Shown one piece after another: positions 58,901 through 64,000 of a DNA stretch of 64,000 bases. Both the position numbers and the translations under genes were made by a program. The notes below the pieces were generated by a model. It saw only the letters and a program-made list of their open reading frames with translations. It searched no databases and had not been told where the DNA came from. Source of the DNA: Bradyrhizobium sp. JYMT SZCCT0428 (GTDB lineage: Bacteria; Pseudomonadota; Alphaproteobacteria; Rhizobiales; Xanthobacteraceae); the NCBI RefSeq assembly GCF_018131075.1, contig NZ_JAFCLS010000011.1:92501-156500 (forward strand), in the 5' to 3' direction. Numbering within the stretch: position 1 is the first letter of the stretch; each line of letters opens with the position of its first letter.

Positions 58901-59371
58901 ATGAATACGAAGTCCGTGATCCCGGTTGGAACCCAGCGTGCCGTCACCCGCCGCGATACCAACCCCTTCTCGTTCCTGCAGCAAGAAATCGACCGGCTGT
59001 TCGACGGTGTCTCGCGCAATATCCCAGGGCTCGCCAGCACTGTCCTGCCCAGCATGGACATCAGCGAGACCGACAAGGCGATCGAGATTACCGCCGAACT
59101 ACCGGGGTTGGAGAAGAAAGATGTCGAGCTCAATGTCACCGACAATCTTCTGACCATTCGCGGCGAGAAGAAGAACGAGCGTGAAGAAAAGAACAAGGAC
59201 TGTCACCTTGTTGAGCGCAGCTACGGCTCGTTCGCGCGATCGGTCGAACTGCCCTCCGGTGTCAAGATCGAAGACATTTCCGCCGAGATCGCCAATGGCG
59301 TGCTGAAGGTCACGATACCGAAGCCGGCACCGAAGCAAGCCAAGCAAATCGAAATCAAGACAGCCGCGTGA
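58901..59371 (+). CDS. Hsp20/alpha-crystallin small heat shock protein
   Basis: The 156-residue chaperone has an alpha-crystallin domain (MDISETDKAIEITAELPGLE to AEIANGVLKVTIPKP) with the closing A..NGVL motif, and a C-terminal KPAPKQAKQIEIKTAA tail with an IEI anchoring motif. AGGAGG is six bases before the ATG. The promoter carries an Fnr/FixK box rather than an obvious sigma32 site or ROSE-type leader, so induction by low oxygen is expected. Confidence 0.94.
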   Translation: MNTKSVIPVGTQRAVTRRDTNPFSFLQQEIDRLFDGVSRNIPGLASTVLPSMDISETDKAIEITAELPGLEKKDVELNVTDNLLTIRGEKKNEREEKNKDCHLVERSYGSFARSVELPSGVKIEDISAEIANGVLKVTIPKPAPKQAKQIEIKTAA

Positions 59372-59444
59372 GGTGGCCAACAGAGCGCGGCGTCATTCCG
59401 CTGCGCTCTGCCCTTTCAGGAAGAATGGAGCAGGAGATCCAGAA

Positions 59445-60194
59445 ATGCGCGCCCATCAGATCATGACAAAAGACGTTATGACCGTAACGCCTCATACATC
59501 GATTCAAGACGCGGCAAACATCATGCTGCGGTGTCATCTTAGTGGCCTACCCGTCGTAGATGACGATGGCTCCCTGATGGGAATAGTCTCCGAGAGTGAT
59601 TTTCTGCGACGGGTCGAAACTGGCACCGCGCGCAAGCGATCGACCATCCTCCAGTTCTTTGCGAGCGCCGGAAAATTGGCCAACGAGTATGTCCACGAGC
59701 GGGGTCGCAAAGTGGAAGATGTCATGACACGAGATGCCATTACGGTGAGCGAGCAAACACCGCTGAGCGAGCTTGTAGAACTCATGGAAAAACACGGCAT
59801 CAAGCGCTTGCCCGTTCTGAGTGGCAAGGTCTTGGTCGGGATTGTCACCCGTTCAAATCTCTTACAAGCCGTGGCCAGCATGGCGCACGACGTTCCTGAC
59901 CCAACTGCGGACGACGACCACATCCGCAATCGTATTATGCGGGCGGTTCATGCGGCAGATTGGCGCCCTGCCGGATTTCAGGTTACCGTTCGGAACGGGA
60001 TCGTTCACCTCCACGGAATCATCTTCGACGATCACGTACGCCATGCAACAATCGTCGCGGCCGAAAATATATCGAGCGTAAAAGAGGTCCACGATCACCT
60101 CTGCTACGTAGATACTTATTCAGGCTTCTACGTGGAATCCCCCGAAGACCGAAAAGCCGCAGAACCGCCAGAGGGAATGAAGGCCGCAAGCTGA
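59445..60194 (+). CDS. CBS-pair protein with C-terminal BON domain
   Basis: The 249-residue product has two CBS motifs (MTKDVMTVTPHTSIQDAANI, SGLPVVDDDGSLMGIV and DVMTRDAITVSEQTPLSELV, IKRLPVL). A BON domain follows (AADWRPAGFQVTVRNGIVHL to NISSVKEVHDHLCYVDTY). CBS pairs sense adenine nucleotides; BON domains bind membranes or phospholipid. ATG 59445 follows AGGAG. It lies 73 bases after hsp20 and may share its transcript. Confidence 0.92.
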   Translation: MRAHQIMTKDVMTVTPHTSIQDAANIMLRCHLSGLPVVDDDGSLMGIVSESDFLRRVETGTARKRSTILQFFASAGKLANEYVHERGRKVEDVMTRDAITVSEQTPLSELVELMEKHGIKRLPVLSGKVLVGIVTRSNLLQAVASMAHDVPDPTADDDHIRNRIMRAVHAADWRPAGFQVTVRNGIVHLHGIIFDDHVRHATIVAAENISSVKEVHDHLCYVDTYSGFYVESPEDRKAAEPPEGMKAAS

Positions 60195-60222
60195 CGCCAT
60201 TGCCTCACGGAAAGGCTTGCAA

Positions 60223-60390
60223 ATGGCTTGGCTCCTTCGTCTCCTCTCGGTCGTTGCCGCGGCGATCACCTCGCTGTTCGTCGCGCGCGACGCTTTGAAT
60301 TTTGGTATCATGCAAACCTTGCTGATGATGACGTTGATCATCGGTGCCGCAGCTATCGCTGTCGCATGGAAAGCGCGACGCGAGCTCTAG
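60223..60390 (+). CDS. Small membrane protein (55 aa)
   Basis: The frame reads MAWLLRLLSVVAAAITSLFV, then NFGIMQTLLMMTLIIGAAA and AWKARREL with TAG at 60388. Two membrane helices are predicted. AAAGG seven bases before the ATG is a suitable ribosome binding site. It sits between the CBS-BON and phosphoketolase genes on the same strand. Function unknown. Confidence 0.65.
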   Translation: MAWLLRLLSVVAAAITSLFVARDALNFGIMQTLLMMTLIIGAAAIAVAWKARREL

Positions 60391-60517
60391 ATGGAGCACG
60401 CCAACCACGTCCAGCTCTGCTCGCCGCACCGACCGTCAATGCGGATCTTTTGCCTGACGGGACGGATCGATCGGCCTTCGATCTGGTTGATATGCAGGCC
60501 GGCCCGGAGGGATCGAG

Positions 60518-62935
60518 ATGGCGACGACAAGAGCGAATGATGAGCTGGCGAATACCGACGACCTGAACCTGGTAGACCGTTATTGGCGCGCGGCCAACTA
60601 CCTGTCGGTCGGCCAGATTTATCTGCTCGATAATCCGCTGCTCCAGGAACCGCTACGGTCAGAGCACGTCAAACCGCGCCTGCTGGGACATTGGGGCACG
60701 ACGCCCGGGCTCAACTTTATTTATGCTCACCTCAATCGGGCTATCCGGGCCCTGGATCTCAATGTCATTTACGTCTGCGGGCCCGGCCATGGCGGCCCCG
60801 GCGTCGTCGCCAATACCTATCTGGAAGGCTCCTACAGCGAGATCTATCCCGAGATCAGTCGGGATACCGATGGTCTGCGACGTTTGTTCCGGCAGTTCTC
60901 CTTCCCGGGCGGCATCCCCAGTCACGCCGCTCCGGAGACGCCGGGGTCGATCCACGAGGGCGGCGAACTCGGCTACGCGCTGGTGCACGCCTATGGTGCG
61001 GCTTTCGACAACCCTGACCTGATCGTTGCTTGCGTAATAGGCGACGGCGAGGCTGAGACCGGACCACTGGCGGCCTCATGGCATTCCAACAAGTTCCTGA
61101 GCCCCGTCCGTGACGGCGCGGTTCTCCCGATCCTTCATCTTAACGGCTACAAGATCGCCAACCCGACCGTGCTCGGCCGGATGAATGACGACGAGATCCG
61201 TCAGCTCTTTACCGGCTATGGTCACGAACCCCTGTTCGTTGAAGGTGACGACCCCAAGGTGATGCATCGGCAGATGGCCGACGTCTTGAAGCAGGCAATC
61301 GAGAGCATTCGTGCGATCCAGCGCACTGCGCGCGACGGTCGCAAGACGAGCGACCGCCCGAAATGGCCGATGATCGTGCTCCGCAGCCCCAAGGGGTGGA
61401 CTGGCCCCAAGGAAGTCGATGGCTTAAAAGTCGAAGGCTTCTGGCGCGCGCATCAAGTCCCGATCGCGAATCCCCGCGGAAATCCCAAGCATCTTGAACT
61501 GCTCGAGCGGTGGATGCGCAGCTACCAACCCGAAACGCTGTTCGATGACACGGGCCGCCTGCTCCCGGAATTGCAGGCTCTCGCGCCAACCGGCGAGCGG
61601 CGAATGGGAGCCAATCCGCATGCCAACGGTGGATTGCTGAAACGCGACCTTAAACTGCCGAACCCTAACGATTATGCCATTGTTGTGCCCCAGCCCGGAG
61701 GCGTCAAAGCCGAGGCGACGCGCACGATGGGACGCTTCCTCCGCGACGTCTTCCGCCTGAACGCCGAGGCGCGGAACTTTCGGATCATGGGACCGGATGA
61801 AACCGCCTCAAACCGCCTTGACGCAGTGTTCGAGGCGACCGAACGGGTCTGGATGGAGAGCACCGAGCCTTACGATGTTCACTTGGCTCAGGATGGTCGT
61901 GTGATGGAGGTCTTGAGCGAGCATCTCTGCCAGGGTTGGCTGGAGGGATATTTGCTCACCGGCCGCCACGGCCTCTTCTCTTGCTACGAAGCCTTCATCC
62001 ACATCGTGGATTCCATGTTCAACCAGCACGCCAAGTGGCTGAAGGTTTCGCGCAGCCTGCCCTGGCGACGTCCAATCGCCTCGCTCAACTATCTCCTTAC
62101 CTCGCACGTCTGGCAGCAGGATCACAACGGCTTCAGCCACCAGGACCCGGGCTTCGTCGATCTTGTCGCCAACAAGAAGGCCGACATCGTGCGCATTTAC
62201 CTCCCGCCTGACGCCAACACGTTGCTCTGGATCACCGATCATTGCCTGCGAACCTACGACAGGATCAATGTGATTGTCGCCGGCAAACAGGTCTCGCCGC
62301 AGTGGCTGACCATGCAGCAGGCGGCGACGCATTGCGCCGCGGGCATCGGAGTCTGGAGATGGGCCGGTAGCGAAACCGAAGACTCCGAACCGGATGTCGT
62401 GATGGCCTGTGCCGGCGACGTTCCGACGCTCGAAACCCTGGCTGCGGTAGACCTGCTTCGAAACTCCCTGCCCGAGCTTAAAATTCGCGTCGTCAACGTC
62501 GTCGATCTCATGACGTTGCAGCCGAAGGAACAGCATCCGCACGGCCTCAGCGAGCGCGATTTTGACGGTCTCTTCACCCGCGACCGGCCGGTGATTTTTG
62601 CCTATCACGGCTATCCCTACCTGATTCACCGCCTGACCTATAACCGGACCAACCACGCCGGAATGCACGTCCGCGGCTTTGAGGAAGAAGGCACCACAAC
62701 GACCCCGTTCGACATGCTGGTGCTGAACGAGCTTGACCGGTTTCATCTGGCGATCGAGGTCATCGAACGCGTTCCCGGCCTCGGCGTCGCTGCCGCCCAT
62801 TTCAAGCAGCAATTTCGCGATGCCTTGATCGAACATTCGCACTACGTCCGCGAACACGGCGAAGACATGCCGCAAGTTCGTAACTGGGTCTGGCCAAACA
62901 ATCCTCGGCAAACTTCCGTCCCAGCCGTGGGCTGA
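60518..62935 (+). CDS. Phosphoketolase (xylulose-5-P / fructose-6-P)
   Basis: The 805-residue thiamine-diphosphate enzyme cleaves xylulose-5-phosphate or fructose-6-phosphate to acetyl phosphate and a sugar phosphate. Diagnostic parts are [19 protein letters not shown] and [20 protein letters not shown] at the start. The ThDP motif [20 protein letters not shown] and the C-terminal [20 protein letters not shown] follow. The length is typical of the family. It precedes acetate kinase by 35 bases, which makes the pair a pentose-to-acetate ATP-yielding route. Confidence 0.96.
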   Translation: MATTRANDELANTDDLNLVDRYWRAANYLSVGQIYLLDNPLLQEPLRSEHVKPRLLGHWGTTPGLNFIYAHLNRAIRALDLNVIYVCGPGHGGPGVVANTYLEGSYSEIYPEISRDTDGLRRLFRQFSFPGGIPSHAAPETPGSIHEGGELGYALVHAYGAAFDNPDLIVACVIGDGEAETGPLAASWHSNKFLSPVRDGAVLPILHLNGYKIANPTVLGRMNDDEIRQLFTGYGHEPLFVEGDDPKVMHRQMADVLKQAIESIRAIQRTARDGRKTSDRPKWPMIVLRSPKGWTGPKEVDGLKVEGFWRAHQVPIANPRGNPKHLELLERWMRSYQPETLFDDTGRLLPELQALAPTGERRMGANPHANGGLLKRDLKLPNPNDYAIVVPQPGGVKAEATRTMGRFLRDVFRLNAEARNFRIMGPDETASNRLDAVFEATERVWMESTEPYDVHLAQDGRVMEVLSEHLCQGWLEGYLLTGRHGLFSCYEAFIHIVDSMFNQHAKWLKVSRSLPWRRPIASLNYLLTSHVWQQDHNGFSHQDPGFVDLVANKKADIVRIYLPPDANTLLWITDHCLRTYDRINVIVAGKQVSPQWLTMQQAATHCAAGIGVWRWAGSETEDSEPDVVMACAGDVPTLETLAAVDLLRNSLPELKIRVVNVVDLMTLQPKEQHPHGLSERDFDGLFTRDRPVIFAYHGYPYLIHRLTYNRTNHAGMHVRGFEEEGTTTTPFDMLVLNELDRFHLAIEVIERVPGLGVAAAHFKQQFRDALIEHSHYVREHGEDMPQVRNWVWPNNPRQTSVPAVG

Positions 62936-62970
62936 CGATTGTCTCGGCTGCCCTGTCAGGAACATCGATA

Positions 62971-64000
62971 ATGTCCGACGCCGTCCTGGTCCTGAATGCA
63001 GGCTCCTCCAGCATCAAGTTCGGATTGTTCGATATTTCCGGGGCTGAGCCGCGCTTGCTCTGCAAAGGCCTGCTCGACGAACACGAGGCCAAGCCAGGCT
63101 TCACCGTGACCGACGCCGCCGGCAATCATTTGTCCGAGAAGCGACGCGCGACGGCCGACAATAACGGCGATGCCCTGCTCTCCGATATCCTGGATTGGAG
63201 CAATGACAATCTCGCCGGCGGCACGTTAGCCGCCATCGGGCATCGGGTCGTTCACGGCGGACGCGATTTTGACGGTCCAGCCGAAGTCACCGACAAAACC
63301 ATCGACGCGATGGCCGCCCTGACGCCACTTGCACCTCTGCATCAGCCGCGCTGCCTGTCGCCGATACGGGCCATCAGGTCGCTGCGGCCCGATCTCACGC
63401 AAATTGCCTGCTTCGACACCGCCTTCCATCATGGCCTCGTACCCCCCGTCAGCCGCTTTGCGATCTCGCGACGATTCGAAGAGATGGGCATTAGACGCTA
63501 CGGTTTTCACGGACTTTCCTTTGAGTTTATCGCCAACCACCTAGCCGAGATATCCCCGATCCTCTCAGGTAAGCGCACCGTGGCGGCGCATCTCGGCAAC
63601 GGAGCCAGCCTTTGCGCGATGCGCAACGGCAGAAGCGTCGATACCACCATGGGCCTCACCCCGCTCGACGGATTGATGATGGGCACGCGCGGCGGCGCCA
63701 TCGATCCTGGCGTGCTGATATACCTTCAGCAGCAGGGCATGTCCGTCGATGACCTCCAGCACATGCTGTACCAGGAATCCGGATTGCTTGGCATCTCCGG
63801 TCTTTCCGCCGACATGCGCGTCTTGCTCGCCAGCCACGATCCGCGAGCTGCCGAGGCGATCGAGCTGTTCACGTTTCGCGTCGCCAGGGAAGTTAGCGCG
63901 ATGGCAAATACGCTGGGCGGCTTGGAATGTCTCGTCTTTACCGGCGGCATCGGCGAGCATAGCGCAGAGATAAGACAGCAAGTATGCGAATTGCTGCAAT
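62971..64000 (+). CDS. ackA: Acetate kinase, 3' end beyond the window
   Basis: The visible 343 residues begin MSDAVLVLNAGSSSIKFGLF, with the N-terminal phosphate motif. Signatures follow: GHRVVHGG, FDTAFHH, RRYGFHGLSFEFIA, GNGASLCAMRNGRSVDTTMG and FTGGIGEHSAEIRQ. About 50 residues are expected past the window end. The enzyme makes ATP and acetate from acetyl phosphate. The frame is open to the last base. Confidence 0.95.
   Translation, partial: MSDAVLVLNAGSSSIKFGLFDISGAEPRLLCKGLLDEHEAKPGFTVTDAAGNHLSEKRRATADNNGDALLSDILDWSNDNLAGGTLAAIGHRVVHGGRDFDGPAEVTDKTIDAMAALTPLAPLHQPRCLSPIRAIRSLRPDLTQIACFDTAFHHGLVPPVSRFAISRRFEEMGIRRYGFHGLSFEFIANHLAEISPILSGKRTVAAHLGNGASLCAMRNGRSVDTTMGLTPLDGLMMGTRGGAIDPGVLIYLQQQGMSVDDLQHMLYQESGLLGISGLSADMRVLLASHDPRAAEAIELFTFRVAREVSAMANTLGGLECLVFTGGIGEHSAEIRQQVCELLQ

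Overview
The window looks like the chromosome of an alphaproteobacterium of the Bradyrhizobium / Rhodopseudomonas group (Nitrobacteraceae). The evidence is high-GC coding sequence, a 16S-Ile-Ala-23S operon whose 23S carries the helix-9 intervening sequence known from this group, a complete fixNOQP-fixGHIS cluster, stand-alone substrate-binding proteins of the ABC_sub_bind family, and palindromic intergenic repeats of the rhizobial type.

Layout. 1-3.4 kb: an rRNA operon on the minus strand (5' end of 23S, tRNA-Ala, tRNA-Ile, 16S) with a 30-bp processing stem around 16S and a sigma70-like promoter. 3.8-17.2 kb: housekeeping genes, namely an M23 peptidase, a five-gene dipeptide/oligopeptide ABC transporter, a frameshifted SMP-30/NHL-repeat gene, clpB and a MOSC-domain gene. 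17.2-30 kb: a gene-poor accessory stretch with dispersed short palindromes, two orphan substrate-binding proteins, an IHF-alpha paralogue, a periplasmic ClpP-like protein, several decayed genes (GFA, GGDEF, SRAP, NTF2-like, zinc ribbon), three tandem small genes with double-glycine leaders, nhaA, a DUF1003 protein and a hemerythrin. 30-41.3 kb: the cbb3 oxidase genes (fixN, O, Q, P), their maturation genes (fixG, H, I, S), a DUF6455 gene, hemN, a 46-residue membrane peptide, a cysteine-bearing Fnr/FixK regulator and a cytochrome c. 41.5-64 kb: a MgtC/DUF4010 protein, an Mla-type lipid transport operon, small membrane and stress proteins, a frameshifted P-type ATPase, a universal stress protein, an AMP/thymidine phosphorylase with a PRPP synthetase and a beta-CASP nuclease, a kinase-like protein, an alcohol dehydrogenase, Hsp20, a CBS-BON protein, phosphoketolase and acetate kinase (cut by the window end).

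How the parts fit. I find nine perfect TTGA-N6-TCAA (Fnr/FixK) boxes and one near-perfect box. Nearly all lie about 40-110 bases before a start codon. They link the oxidase, its assembly factors, hemN, the cytochrome, the lipid transporter, Hsp20/alcohol dehydrogenase and a ClpP-like protein into one low-oxygen regulon, and the regulator that could read the boxes is encoded in the middle of it. The last 18 kb resembles a low-oxygen survival island: nucleotide phosphorolysis, pentose cleavage by phosphoketolase and ATP from acetyl phosphate would give a fermentative outlet (inference).

Several otherwise intact genes carry single short indels. These are either recent decay or assembly errors, and the sequence alone cannot tell which.
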